Below are positions 41,356-50,410 of a DNA stretch of 64,000 nucleotides, piece after piece. Under the pieces are notes generated by a model. That model saw only the letters and a list, made by a program, of their open reading frames with translations, was not told the origin of the DNA and did not search any database. The DNA comes from an uncultured Clostridia bacterium. Lineage in GTDB: Bacteria; Bacillota; Clostridia; Lachnospirales; Lachnospiraceae. Location of the stretch: assembly GCA_947643415.1 (NCBI GenBank), contig CANRWA010000004.1, positions 1 to 64,000 of the forward strand, read 5' to 3'. A program made the translations under genes and the position numbers. The stretch's first letter is position 1. The number at the start of each line of letters is the position of its first letter.

Positions 41356-43647
41356 ATGATAATGAGAAAAAGGAAAAGGGCAGTTCCCTTTACATTGCTC
41401 CTTGGCATGATACTTATGCTATTTACCGGCTGCGGAGGCGGCTCAGGGGAGCAAAAGGGAGACAAAGGAAATGGGCTGGCAGACAGTGGACTGATCAAGG
41501 CGGGCACCGGGCGGTTTATGGAGGAAGAGATAGCGCTTCCCAGTGAGGTCAGGCGGATCAAGGCATTACGGAAACTATCAGATGGCAGCCTGGAGCTGGT
41601 TGGAGAGGCAGATGGGACGGGAACCTGTTTTCTTCTCAGAAGTACTGATAATGGGAAAAAATGGAATAAAACACAGATTGAGGGACTGGGAAAGGATTAT
41701 ATTCCCTGTACAGCCATTGCTCCGGATGGAAAGGCAGTACTGCTTGATTATATGAGGGAAGGGGCAGTGAAGGGGAAGATCACGGATATGGCCGGCAAAA
41801 CGAAAGACGTTTCATTTTCATTGCCGGATAACGAGAAGGGCAGTGAGAATCAGATTATTCAGACGGCATATGATGCAGAGGGGAATCTGGTGGTCTTGGA
41901 TCTGAATGGTTCTCTTTATGAAGTGACAGCGGATGGAAATTGTAAGAAAACATATGATGTAAAAGGCGTCACTGTCAGGCATTTCAGCATTGCTGGCCAG
42001 TTCCTCTTTGCTGTCCATGAAGAAGGCATTCTTGTTTTTGACACAAAACAGAAGAGGGCGCTGGAGGCAGAAAATGTATTGGACAGCCTCATTAAAAGAA
42101 ATGGACAGTTGGTATCCATGGACACAGACCGGGGACAGCCGTTACTCATGGCATCAGGAACGAAAAATGATGCCATTATGCTGGTATGGGAGGAGGGGAT
42201 CTTTCATTTCACCAGAGGGGGGAGTGTGCTGGAACAGTTAGCGGATGGTTCGCAGACCAGTCTGGGCGGTGGAACCCTGATCCTGCTTGGCATGGCAGTG
42301 ATGGATGATAAAAACATTTTTGTGGCAGCAAACGATGGAGAGGCAGATAAGCTGTTTCACTATTCCTATGATAAGGCAGCGGCAGCAGCGCCAGAGAAGG
42401 AGCTGACTGTCTATGCGCTGGATGATTCCTCTTTTCTGCGTCAGGCTGTCAAGCTGTTCCAGAAAAATAATCCGGATATTCATGTGAATCTGGAAATCGG
42501 CCTGTCGGGTGATGACAGTGTGACACTGGAAGATGCCCTTTCTGTGCTGAGCACAAATATTCTGGCGAAGAAGGGCCCGGATGTATTGATCTTAGATGGC
42601 ATGCCGGCAGACAGCTATATTGAAAAGGGAATTCTCTGTGACCTGACGGAGCTGGTGGATGAGATTGATGAGAAAGAGGGCATTTTCCAGGGAATTAAAG
42701 AGGGCAGCAAAAAAGATGGAAAGATCTATGCCATGCCAGCGCGTTTTCTTATTTCGGTGGCAGAGGGCGACAAGGATACAGTAGCTGCCGGCGGGACATT
42801 GACATCTCTGGCAAAAAGGGCAGAAGACCTGAAGAAAGGAAAGAATTCAAACAGGATCATTCAGAAAGGAAGCCGGACACTTCTCAGGGATCTATACTAT
42901 GCGGATTCTGCCACCTGGCAGAAGGAGGATGGCACGCTGGACCAGAATGCCCTGAAGGAATATCTGATTTGTGCGAAACAGATGTATGATCCGGATCCGG
43001 ATGGCAAGGATAATGATTTTCAGGACAAAGAATTTGGGGATGCATCCTTTGGAGGGGAGAAGGTAGGTACCTGTGACAGTTCAGGACTTATCAGCGAAGA
43101 TTGCCAGATTGCCCTTGGTTCACTGGCGGGTATCTTTGATCTGCAGACTATGTGCAGCATAGAGGTACAGACAAAAACAGACTATTGTCTTATGAATGGG
43201 GAGAAAGTGAAGTCATATATACCCTATCTGATGGCTGGTGTCGTGGAAGGGGGCAATACAGAGGGAGCGAAGTTGTTTGTCCGTGAACTTCTGGGCAGCA
43301 AGGCAGGAAACAGTGCTTCTAATGGAATTCCGGTAAACCGCGCCGCTTATAATGCGGTATGTGAAGAGAAGCTGGATGCCCAGAATGTAAAAGACAAGAG
43401 CAGTGTGGGTGGCACAACAAAGGATGGAAAGGATTTTGGGTTTGAGTATGTAAATCTAACCAAAGAGGATGAGGACCGATTTACGAAGATCGTTGAAAGC
43501 CTTACAAGGCCTGCCATGACAAACCGTGTTATACAGGAAATGGTTTTGGAGCAGGGGGAAAAATATCTTCTTGGGGAACAAGAGCTTGAGAGCGCTGTGG
43601 ATGCGATACAGAAGAAAGTGAATCTGTATCTGGCGGAGAGAATGTGA
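41356..43647 (+). CDS. Sugar-type solute-binding lipoprotein with N-terminal propeller-like domain
   Basis: This 763-residue lipoprotein (lipobox LFTGC, cysteine 26) is much longer than the usual 420-450 residues of this family. Residues about 50-345 are a repeat domain with strand blocks such as LLRSTDNGKKWNKTQIEGLG and GTCFLLRS, resembling BNR/propeller repeats. From about residue 350 (KELTVYALDDSSFLRQAVKLFQKNNPDIHVNLEI) it becomes a family-1 extracellular solute-binding protein (GPDVLILDGMPADSYIEKGILCDLTELVDE). GGAGGAAGA precedes the ATG. It feeds the two permeases that follow. The extra domain may scan a wall or polysaccharide substrate (inference). Confidence 0.85.
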   Translation: MIMRKRKRAVPFTLLLGMILMLFTGCGGGSGEQKGDKGNGLADSGLIKAGTGRFMEEEIALPSEVRRIKALRKLSDGSLELVGEADGTGTCFLLRSTDNGKKWNKTQIEGLGKDYIPCTAIAPDGKAVLLDYMREGAVKGKITDMAGKTKDVSFSLPDNEKGSENQIIQTAYDAEGNLVVLDLNGSLYEVTADGNCKKTYDVKGVTVRHFSIAGQFLFAVHEEGILVFDTKQKRALEAENVLDSLIKRNGQLVSMDTDRGQPLLMASGTKNDAIMLVWEEGIFHFTRGGSVLEQLADGSQTSLGGGTLILLGMAVMDDKNIFVAANDGEADKLFHYSYDKAAAAAPEKELTVYALDDSSFLRQAVKLFQKNNPDIHVNLEIGLSGDDSVTLEDALSVLSTNILAKKGPDVLILDGMPADSYIEKGILCDLTELVDEIDEKEGIFQGIKEGSKKDGKIYAMPARFLISVAEGDKDTVAAGGTLTSLAKRAEDLKKGKNSNRIIQKGSRTLLRDLYYADSATWQKEDGTLDQNALKEYLICAKQMYDPDPDGKDNDFQDKEFGDASFGGEKVGTCDSSGLISEDCQIALGSLAGIFDLQTMCSIEVQTKTDYCLMNGEKVKSYIPYLMAGVVEGGNTEGAKLFVRELLGSKAGNSASNGIPVNRAAYNAVCEEKLDAQNVKDKSSVGGTTKDGKDFGFEYVNLTKEDEDRFTKIVESLTRPAMTNRVIQEMVLEQGEKYLLGEQELESAVDAIQKKVNLYLAERM

Positions 43648-43675
43648 TGGACATGGACAGTTCAGGAGGATATTT

Positions 43676-44521
43676 ATGGCAAAGAAAAAGGTGGCTGCCT
43701 GGACGTTTATACTGCCAGGACTGGCAGGGGTATCAGTCTTTTACCTGATCCCCTTCGGAGATGTGGTGCGGCGTTCCTTCTGGCGCGCAGCGGGAAATGG
43801 TTTTGCCGGGCTTGACAATTACCGGCAGGTATTCGAAAATCAGGCTTTCCGTCTGGCAGCAGGCAATACAGCACGGTTTGTTCTGGTGTGCCTGCCGCTC
43901 CTGCTGGTGCTTTCACTGGGACTTGCGGTATTGCTTCAGAAGCTGGGGGCAGCCGGAGGGCTGCTGAAAAGTGCTTATCTTGTCCCACTGGCAATCCCGG
44001 CGGCAAGTGTGGTGCTGCTCTGGCACATTGTATTTGACCAGGCAGGTGTTTTAAACAGTATACTCTCTGGCTTTCACCTGGATGGGAAGGACTGGATGGA
44101 TTCTGATGCATCCTTTTGGGTGTTGGTATTTAGTTATATATGGAAAAACCTTGGATATGATGTAATCTTGTGGCTGGCGGGACTTCTTGGTATTCCAGGG
44201 AGTGTTTATGAGGCGGCAAAGGTAGATGGGGCAGGGGAGTGGAAATGTTTTCTCCATATTACGCTGCCGAATATCCGTCCGGTTGCATTTACCGTCATAA
44301 TCCTGTCCTTCCTGAATTCTTTTAAGGTGTTCCGGGAGGCATATCTGGTGGCAGGCAACTATCCACAGAGAAAGATCTATCTGCTGCAGCATGTCTTTAA
44401 CAACTGGTTCGCAGATCTGTCCGTGGATAAGATGGCGGCAGGCTCAGTGCTCCTGTGTATGGTGATCACAGTATTTGTACTGCTTCTGCAGCGTAGCTGG
44501 GGGGGATTGGATGAAAAATAA
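43676..44521 (+). CDS. Sugar ABC importer permease, MalF-type
   Basis: The 281-residue protein has six transmembrane helices and the EAA-type loop EAAKVDGAGEWKCFLHITLPNIRP, which docks the ATPase. FILPGLAGVSVFYLIPFGDVVRRSF is the typical start. With the next gene it forms the heterodimeric channel of a CUT1-type importer. No importer ATPase is encoded here; such systems often use a shared MsmK-like ATPase from another locus. Confidence 0.9.
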   Translation: MAKKKVAAWTFILPGLAGVSVFYLIPFGDVVRRSFWRAAGNGFAGLDNYRQVFENQAFRLAAGNTARFVLVCLPLLLVLSLGLAVLLQKLGAAGGLLKSAYLVPLAIPAASVVLLWHIVFDQAGVLNSILSGFHLDGKDWMDSDASFWVLVFSYIWKNLGYDVILWLAGLLGIPGSVYEAAKVDGAGEWKCFLHITLPNIRPVAFTVIILSFLNSFKVFREAYLVAGNYPQRKIYLLQHVFNNWFADLSVDKMAAGSVLLCMVITVFVLLLQRSWGGLDEK

Positions 44522-45371
44522 ATGGAAGAAGGTGATCTGCTTTCTGCCACTGGCAGTATTTGCCCTTCTGGAAGTGAGCCCGCTTTTATTTTTGCTGGCA
44601 GGCACTTTTATGGGAGATCAGGAGATCATGGAGCAGATCGCCCCGGTATTGGGACAGGCAGAGGGATATGCCTCCTGGCGCCTGATCCCGCAATATCCCA
44701 CAGGAAAAAATATTGCAGGACTATTGTTTAATTCCCCGGAATTCTTTCAAATGTTCTGGAATTCGGTTAAGATCACAGTCGGAATCCTGGCAGGACAGCT
44801 TGTCTTTGGGATGCCGGCAGCATGGGGGCTGGCAAGGTATTCCTTTCGTGGCAAAAAGATCATATACATGCTTTATATCATTATGATGATGATGCCATTC
44901 CAGGTAACGATGCTGTCAGAATATCTGGTACTTGACCAGTTAAATCTGCTGGACACCAGTGCTGCGGTGATACTTCCGGGAATGTTTTCTACCTTTTCGG
45001 TATTTATCATGTATCGGTTTTTCTGTGGGATCCCGGAAAGCGTTTCAGAGGCAGCACGGATCGATGGAGCAGGGGAATGGCAGATATTCTTACGGATCGG
45101 GATTCCACTGGGAGCATCTGGTATCATTTCAGCAATGGTGCTTTCTTTTCTGGAGTGCTGGAGTATGATCGAGCAGTCTATGACATTTCTGGAGACAAAA
45201 AGCCTCTGGCCGTTTTCCATGTTTATGCCAGAGATAAACAGCAGCAATGCAGGCCTGTCTCTTTGTGCATCTTTTGTGGCGCTGTTACCCGCATTATTTG
45301 TGTTTATGTCAGGGCAGGATTATCTGGAACAGGGAATTGCCTATTCGGCAGGCGGGACAGATTCTGGCTGA
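44511..45371 (+). CDS. Sugar ABC importer permease, MalG-type
   Basis: The start at 44511 (MKNKWKKVICFLPL) overlaps the previous gene by 11 bases and follows a G-rich site; an earlier in-frame codon at 44475 has none. The 286-residue product has six helices, GMPAAWGLARYSFRGKKIIYML, PFQVTMLSEYLVL and the EAA loop EAARIDGAGEWQIFLRIGIPLG. It pairs with the MalF-type protein to import the solute presented by the fused binding protein. Confidence 0.9.
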   Translation: MKNKWKKVICFLPLAVFALLEVSPLLFLLAGTFMGDQEIMEQIAPVLGQAEGYASWRLIPQYPTGKNIAGLLFNSPEFFQMFWNSVKITVGILAGQLVFGMPAAWGLARYSFRGKKIIYMLYIIMMMMPFQVTMLSEYLVLDQLNLLDTSAAVILPGMFSTFSVFIMYRFFCGIPESVSEAARIDGAGEWQIFLRIGIPLGASGIISAMVLSFLECWSMIEQSMTFLETKSLWPFSMFMPEINSSNAGLSLCASFVALLPALFVFMSGQDYLEQGIAYSAGGTDSG

Positions 45372-45418
45372 TGCCTGTGCATCACCATATTTTGTAATGA
45401 TGGGAAGGAGGTTCATAG

Positions 45419-46720
45419 ATGAAACAGATACGGAAAATCATGGAGAAGGGGAAGCACTCATTCTGGCTGAAAGGTTTTATCTGGCTGTTCTGCATAATGT
45501 TTCTTTTTACAGTTATTTCTAAGGTCACGGATTCCTTTTCAGTGGCAAAGGTAACAGTCACCAGCCCATCTGCCAGAAAGCTTCAATATACGGTAACGGC
45601 GGAAGGGCAGATCGAGAAAAACAGGGAGCTCTCTGTACTGACCCAGCCAGAGCTTCTGGTGAAATCAGTGCTGGTCAGTGAGGGACAGCGCGTGGAAAAG
45701 GGAGATGTGCTGGCGAAACTGGATCTGGATCAATTAGGGGAACGAATCCAGAGCATCAATGGGGAGAAAAAGGCATTGGAGCTTCAGAACCAGGCAATAG
45801 AGACAAACAGGAACAGGGCGGAGCAGAGGAGAAGAAAAGCGTTGTCACAGGCGAAGGAAGATTACAGTCGGCTCAGGAAAGAAAACAAGGCTGCCCTGGC
45901 GAATGCCAGAAAGAGTCTGTCAAAGGCAAAAAAGAAACAAGATGTGGCAGAGCAGAAAAAAGCATTGGAGGAGCTTCAGGCAGCGGCGGCAAAAGAGGAA
46001 AAGGAGGCAAAGAGGGCCATCGAAGAAGCCAGAGCGGAACCAGAGGCGGATAATAGTGTAGAGGTGAATAATATTTCCATCCGGTCCCTGCAGGGGCAGG
46101 TTGATAAACTGCTGGAAATAAAGAGGCAAAAAGGGCAGATCCTGGCTCCGGAGACAGGCGTTATAACCGGGGTTCTGGTAAATGTAGGACAGCGTACACA
46201 GGATTCGGGGGTTTTTACTATGACAGATGACAGTGCAGGGCTTAAGTTTGCAGGGCAGATCTCTGTTCCAGATGCAAAATATGTTTCTGTGGGAGATGGG
46301 ATCGTGCTGGAGTCAGCAGACCAGAAACAGGAGGACATATCTGTTACCTCACTGGAGATGGATGCAAGCAAAGAGTTTATGAATATTACAGCACTGCTTC
46401 CGGCGGGTACATTTTCACTGGGAGAGACAGTCACTATGACAGCCACGCAGGAATCCGAGAATTATCCCTGTACAGTTCCGGTGACATCGCTGCGGCAGGA
46501 ATCTGGCAGAAGCTTTATCCTTATGGTACAGTCAGAGGATACTGTGCTGGGTGAACAGGAGGTGGCAAGACAGGTGGAGGTGACTGTACTGGAAAAGAAT
46601 GACTCCTATGCTGCGCTGAAGACAGGAACCCTGGATGAGGAGAGCCAGGTTATCACAGAAAGTGACAAATTTGTGCAGACAGGGGAACGGGTGCGAAGCT
46701 CAACGACGCCGTTGAGCTAG
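45419..46720 (+). CDS. HlyD/MacA-type membrane-fusion adaptor
   Basis: The 433-residue protein has one N-terminal membrane helix (about residues 16-36), a barrel-sandwich (VTSPSARKLQYTVTAEGQIEKN, paired later with ILAPETGVITGVLVNVGQRT), a long charged coiled-coil hairpin (about residues 115-225), and a C-terminal beta-barrel region. In Gram-positive bacteria such adaptors work with ABC exporters outside the membrane. AAGGAGG precedes the ATG. It probably serves the exporter at 39.6-41.2 kb, the MacB-core-like protein that follows, or both. Its last codons contain a perfect palindrome (AGCTCAACG/CGTTGAGCT). Confidence 0.85.
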   Translation: MKQIRKIMEKGKHSFWLKGFIWLFCIMFLFTVISKVTDSFSVAKVTVTSPSARKLQYTVTAEGQIEKNRELSVLTQPELLVKSVLVSEGQRVEKGDVLAKLDLDQLGERIQSINGEKKALELQNQAIETNRNRAEQRRRKALSQAKEDYSRLRKENKAALANARKSLSKAKKKQDVAEQKKALEELQAAAAKEEKEAKRAIEEARAEPEADNSVEVNNISIRSLQGQVDKLLEIKRQKGQILAPETGVITGVLVNVGQRTQDSGVFTMTDDSAGLKFAGQISVPDAKYVSVGDGIVLESADQKQEDISVTSLEMDASKEFMNITALLPAGTFSLGETVTMTATQESENYPCTVPVTSLRQESGRSFILMVQSEDTVLGEQEVARQVEVTVLEKNDSYAALKTGTLDEESQVITESDKFVQTGERVRSSTTPLS

Positions 46721-46741
46721 TATGAAGGAAGAGGGAGACAG

Positions 46742-47629
46742 TTGAGAGATAAGAGAATAAGAAAAGCAATTGTGGCGGCAGCTGGCGTGCTGCTCATCGC
46801 CGTTCTGCTGGCAGTGGGGAGATATCAGGACAGAAAGGGAAGCATTTACCTGAAAAACCTTACATTGCAGTCAGAGGAAGAAGGCTTTGATACCGTATGG
46901 CTGAAAGAGGCACTTCGGCAGATGCCGGAACAGGAAGGCGATAAGGAGAACAGGGATACAAATACACGAAAATATTCCTTCGCAGCATGGACACAGCGAA
47001 GGCAGGAATCGGTCCGTCCCGAATCCGGTGGCAGGGAATGCCCGGCAGATATCATTGCGGTGTATGGGGCATCCGGTTGTGTATTCCCTGTCGGAAAAAG
47101 TATACCGGCCAGTGATCCGGCTGGATGCATCCTTGGTAAGAAACTCTCAGAAGAATTATTTGGCAGCAGCCATGCCGAGGGGCAAAAACTGGTCTGGCAG
47201 GATTGTGAGTGGACGGTTCGGGGGATCGTGGAGGAACCATCAGAATTGTGCCTCCTGCAGGCAGGAGGCCTGGCAGACCAGCTTGTCTTTGACCGGATCA
47301 GCCTGGTCATGAAAGCCGGGGAGGACCGACGGCGGGTGGGGGAGGAATTCATCCTTCGGCAAGGTCTCAGCGCCCATACCCTCCGCTTTGACCATCTGTA
47401 TGGGCTGAGCTGGCTGAAGGAGATGATACCTTCTGATTGGTCGGACTTTGATGGCTGGAAACAGAATCTGGAAGGGCATGGTGAGGCAGTAAAGCTGGCA
47501 AAGGCAACAGAAAGGACTGTTATCGAGGAAACGGGATTGGAACATCAGAGGAGGGGGATGATATGTATTGTAGCGGGAATTGTACTTAGTATAATAGGGC
47601 TGGGGGTGATAGGACGGCATTGGAGATAA
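46742..47629 (+). CDS. MacB-periplasmic-core-like protein with two membrane helices
   Basis: The 295-residue protein has a membrane helix at each end (about residues 9-27 and 273-291) and an extracellular domain between them with IIAVYGASGCVFPVGKSI, CILGKKLSEELFGSSHAEGQKL and CEWTVRGIVEEPSE, which resembles the periplasmic core of MacB-like permeases. It lacks the three further helices of a full MacB. The start is TTG, 6-7 bases after AGGGAG. As the last gene of the operon, behind an adaptor, it is likely a reduced MacB-type partner; no ATPase of the MacB kind is present. Confidence 0.75.
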   Translation: MRDKRIRKAIVAAAGVLLIAVLLAVGRYQDRKGSIYLKNLTLQSEEEGFDTVWLKEALRQMPEQEGDKENRDTNTRKYSFAAWTQRRQESVRPESGGRECPADIIAVYGASGCVFPVGKSIPASDPAGCILGKKLSEELFGSSHAEGQKLVWQDCEWTVRGIVEEPSELCLLQAGGLADQLVFDRISLVMKAGEDRRRVGEEFILRQGLSAHTLRFDHLYGLSWLKEMIPSDWSDFDGWKQNLEGHGEAVKLAKATERTVIEETGLEHQRRGMICIVAGIVLSIIGLGVIGRHWR

Positions 47630-47645
47630 TTAGACATTTATAGAC

Positions 47646-47695
47646 AAAAAAATCCGTGTAAAATAATGTTATCGGTTATTTTACACGGATTTTTG
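47646..47695 (+). terminator. Strong terminator of the nine-gene operon
   Basis: AAAATCCGTGTAAAATAA pairs with TTATTTTACACGGATTTTT around a 9-base loop. The A- and T-rich flanks make it efficient in both directions. Confidence 0.9.
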
Positions 47696-47818
47696 ATTGA
47701 TAATAATACAAATGCCAGGTAGTATATAAAGCCCAATCATATCCTTGAATATAATATATCCATACATAATATGAAAAATAGTTGATATGATATAGAAAAA
47801 AACAAGAGGTGTCAATAA

Positions 47819-48178
47819 ATGGGCAAAGGTGCTAAAAATAGCAAAAATCCGTCAAATGTATTAGCTGGCAGGAATCTTCGGTATTTTATTGAATCAATCG
47901 GTATGTCCAGGGATGAGCTTGCCGAATTACTTGGGATTGAGAGAGATGCTGTCAACAAGATCCTGAATGGCACCAATGCCATCTCTGGTCCTTATAATGA
48001 GATCCTGCTGAACGAATTGAACTGTGACCTGAATTTTATATATGGCGGCGTTGCCCGAAGTGACAGGCTGATCAATGAGATTGGAATGCTGGAGAAAAAG
48101 GGTTCCAGAAAGCAGTTGAAGCATTCGGCAATCCGTATGATCCAGTATCTGGTGGATATTCTGGATTCTATGGAATAG
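47819..48178 (+). CDS. XRE-family helix-turn-helix regulator
   Basis: The 119-residue protein has an N-terminal Cro/CI-type HTH (RNLRYFIESIGMSRDELAELLGIERDAVNKILNGTNAIS, about residues 18-58) and a helical C-terminus. It lies 20 bases before the first GHKL kinase, in the same direction, and its upstream 24 bases (47771-47794) recur before the second kinase copy. It likely controls this signalling locus. It has a weak ribosome site (AAGAGGTG). Confidence 0.85.
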   Translation: MGKGAKNSKNPSNVLAGRNLRYFIESIGMSRDELAELLGIERDAVNKILNGTNAISGPYNEILLNELNCDLNFIYGGVARSDRLINEIGMLEKKGSRKQLKHSAIRMIQYLVDILDSME

Positions 48179-48198
48179 GTAATGGGAGGGATCGGGTT

Positions 48199-49476
48199 AT
48201 GCTCCTGCTTGTGGGCGGATTTTTTGACATTCTTTTTATCTTTCTGGCGGTCAATTATATCTGTGCTGAAAGGTATCGGTTCCGTCTTTATGATCTGGTG
48301 TTTTTTGTGGTTATCTTGATTATTCCTGAACTTATAAATTCCGGCTTAATAGAAAATCCCTATATGATCCTGGGCTATGTGCTGCTTGGAATCTATGTGA
48401 AAGTGAAATTCCATCTGGGATTGTGGGAATTTATTGTGGACTTTACGATTCTTTTTGCCTATATGGTGGCCACCCAGTTATTTTTCTCGGTCCCCATATA
48501 TTTTCTGAATGATCCGGATCTGGTGGAGATTATGGCACCGGTCGTAAATATCTGTTCCTGTCTTATTACAGTTTATATGGGAAGGAAGCATCTCTTGTGG
48601 AAGCTATCGGGTTTTATGAACCGGAATGGCTGGGTGACAAGAGGCATCCTGATCTGTTGTGGCATGGGAATATTTTACCTGGTCGTGGTGGTCAAATTTA
48701 CCTATTCTCTCCGCATCATGGACCACATTATTTTTGGAGCATGGACAGTACTGATCTGTTTCCTGGCAGTGATGTGGCAGAAGAGCAGGAATGAGGTTGA
48801 GGCAAAGGACCGGGAGATGGAGCTGCAGAAGACATATGAAGATGTCTATCAGAATCTGGTACAGTCCATCCGAAGAAGGCAGCATGAATTTGATAACCAT
48901 ATTATGGCATTGTGCGGGATATACAAAACAGTAGATACAATAGAAGAACTGATCCAACAGCAGAGCCTGTACTGCGAAGATATTGCCAGAGACAACCATT
49001 ATAATAAATTATTGTCTGCCAGTTCCCCTGTATTTATTGGTTTTCTCTATTCGAAATTTACCTTGGCAGAAGAAAAGGGATGCGAGGTAGATTACAGCGT
49101 CAATATAGCGGAAAGTGACAGTCCGGTCATTCCCGAATACTATATTGTGGAGATCTTAGGGATTCTTCTGGACAATGCACTGGAAGCATTGGAAGAAGCA
49201 GATTCCAGGAAAATTTATGTAGAGGTGCTGGGAACAGGGGAGGATCTGAGGATTACAGTAAAGAATATATCCAGTTACATCCCCCAGTCACAGATAGCGA
49301 ATTTTACGAGACATGGCTTTAGCACCAAAGGAAAAGGACGGGGAATCGGCTTGTACTCCCTCAGGGTGATCGTAGACAAATTTGGAGGTAAGCTGGCGAT
49401 ATATAATGAGAAAAGAGGGGAAGAGAACTGGCTCGTGTTTAATATCGAGATAACGGACAAGGCAGCATCCAAGTGA
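48199..49476 (+). CDS. AgrC-like GHKL sensor histidine kinase, copy 1
   Basis: The 425-residue kinase has six N-terminal membrane helices (about residues 1-200), a coiled-coil (EVEAKDREMELQKTYEDVYQNLVQ), the H-box RRRQHEFDNHIMAL and a GHKL ATPase domain (EILGILLDNALEALEEA, KGRGIGLYSLRVIVDKFGGKL). This is the AgrC-type organisation used for cyclic-peptide pheromones. GGGAGGGATCGG precedes the ATG. It is almost identical to the kinase at 50411. A LytTR regulator and a pheromone-like peptide gene lie 2.4-3.2 kb away. Confidence 0.9.
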   Translation: MLLLVGGFFDILFIFLAVNYICAERYRFRLYDLVFFVVILIIPELINSGLIENPYMILGYVLLGIYVKVKFHLGLWEFIVDFTILFAYMVATQLFFSVPIYFLNDPDLVEIMAPVVNICSCLITVYMGRKHLLWKLSGFMNRNGWVTRGILICCGMGIFYLVVVVKFTYSLRIMDHIIFGAWTVLICFLAVMWQKSRNEVEAKDREMELQKTYEDVYQNLVQSIRRRQHEFDNHIMALCGIYKTVDTIEELIQQQSLYCEDIARDNHYNKLLSASSPVFIGFLYSKFTLAEEKGCEVDYSVNIAESDSPVIPEYYIVEILGILLDNALEALEEADSRKIYVEVLGTGEDLRITVKNISSYIPQSQIANFTRHGFSTKGKGRGIGLYSLRVIVDKFGGKLAIYNEKRGEENWLVFNIEITDKAASK

Positions 49477-49501
49477 AATCAGATAAGTTTTTTGTGATTT
49501 C

Positions 49502-49732
49502 TCATGCGGCTGTAGTATAATCTAAAATGAAAATTTTACTTGCGATTTTTTCAATACTATCTAAAATATCATCAATTTTTTCAGAGACGGAGGAGACTAA
49601 GAATTCTTCGCCACATTGCGTGCACTTTAAACATGGAACATTTTCGATGATTACATAGCAATTATTTAATTGTGCGAAATATGTTGTAACGGCCTCCTGC
49701 ATTTCGCCATATTTACAACTCATACATACCAT
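49502..49732 (-). CDS. YgiT-type zinc-finger antitoxin
   Basis: The 76-residue protein contains two CxxC pairs (MVCMSCKYG and CLKCTQCGEEF), the YgiT/MqsA-type zinc finger found in antitoxins. The usual C-terminal HTH of MqsA is missing. AAAGGAGCGATAAAT precedes the ATG, and it starts 2 bases after the upstream gene's stop. With the DUF4258 protein it forms a type II toxin-antitoxin pair, toxin gene first. Confidence 0.82.
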   Translation of the reverse strand: MVCMSCKYGEMQEAVTTYFAQLNNCYVIIENVPCLKCTQCGEEFLVSSVSEKIDDILDSIEKIASKIFILDYTTAA

Positions 49733-49734
49733 AT

Positions 49735-50049
49735 TTATCGCTCCTTTCTAGTCTTAAAATCATTCTCAAATTTGTCATTGTCAGGAAAATATGCTGTAAT
49801 TATTCGTGATATAGTGCCTTCATCACTAGCTACAACATGTAATATTTTATTGTTGATTGTATATCCAAATATCAGACAACTTGGAAATGGGAAATCATCG
49901 GGATATTGTTCTATAATTTCACCAGTCGCAATACAATTTTTAATATCTTTTTGTTTTATGCCTCTTTGCCTCAATCGCTCCTGTGCGTGAATACTAATAA
50001 TAACCCTATCTTGTTTATAGTATTCTTGCAATTTTTCGATTTTAATCAA
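49735..50049 (-). CDS. DUF4258 toxin of a type II toxin-antitoxin pair
   Basis: A 104-residue basic protein with ISIHAQERLRQRGIKQKDIKNCI (the H-x-RxxxRgI motif of DUF4258), PSCLIFGYTINNKILHVVAS and RIITAYFP, a RelE/BrnT-like fold family of RNA-targeting toxins. It is followed immediately by the YgiT-type antitoxin gene. The palindrome GATTGT-GTGAT-ACAATC at 50095-50111 is a likely operator. The A+T-rich pair is inserted between two copies of the kinase gene. Confidence 0.82.
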   Translation of the reverse strand: MIKIEKLQEYYKQDRVIISIHAQERLRQRGIKQKDIKNCIATGEIIEQYPDDFPFPSCLIFGYTINNKILHVVASDEGTISRIITAYFPDNDKFENDFKTRKER

Positions 50050-50410
50050 TAACTTTCTCTCTTTCTTTTTTACAAATATTCACCGCCCTTGTTGGATTGT
50101 GTGATACAATCTTTAAAGGGAAAAGAAATAACCGCCAATTACCACAAATAGTTGACGGCTGTCCATTCGGGTAGTTACTCAATGTTTGAGGATAGACTTT
50201 TTTATGGTTTCCCTCTTTTGTAATTACAATATAACATATAATGTAATGTATATCAAGTGTCAGAATCTGCTCTTGAGGGAAAACCTCAGGAGAATCCCAA
50301 TCAGATTTTTGAATATAATTTAGCTATATATAGTATGAAAAATAGTTGATATGATATATGATGGATATTCTGGATTCCATGAAATAGATAATTGGAGGAA
50401 TAAGAGTATT
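50050..50410. other. Intergenic region with TA operator and relic of a deleted XRE gene
   Basis: No gene over 360 bases. It holds GATTGTGTGATACAATC (50095-50111), a second inverted repeat ATTACA...TGTAAT (50223-50247), and, at 50335-50358, a 24-base copy of the sequence upstream of the XRE gene (47771-47794). Directly after that comes a copy of the last codons of that XRE gene (50362-50380), so the gene body has been lost here. Confidence 0.75.

Noticed and set aside
46694-46722. AGCTCAACG/CGTTGAGCT palindrome at the end of the adaptor gene, with related words near 5478 and 12256
   Set aside because: Too short and too few copies to call a repeat family without a genome-wide count.
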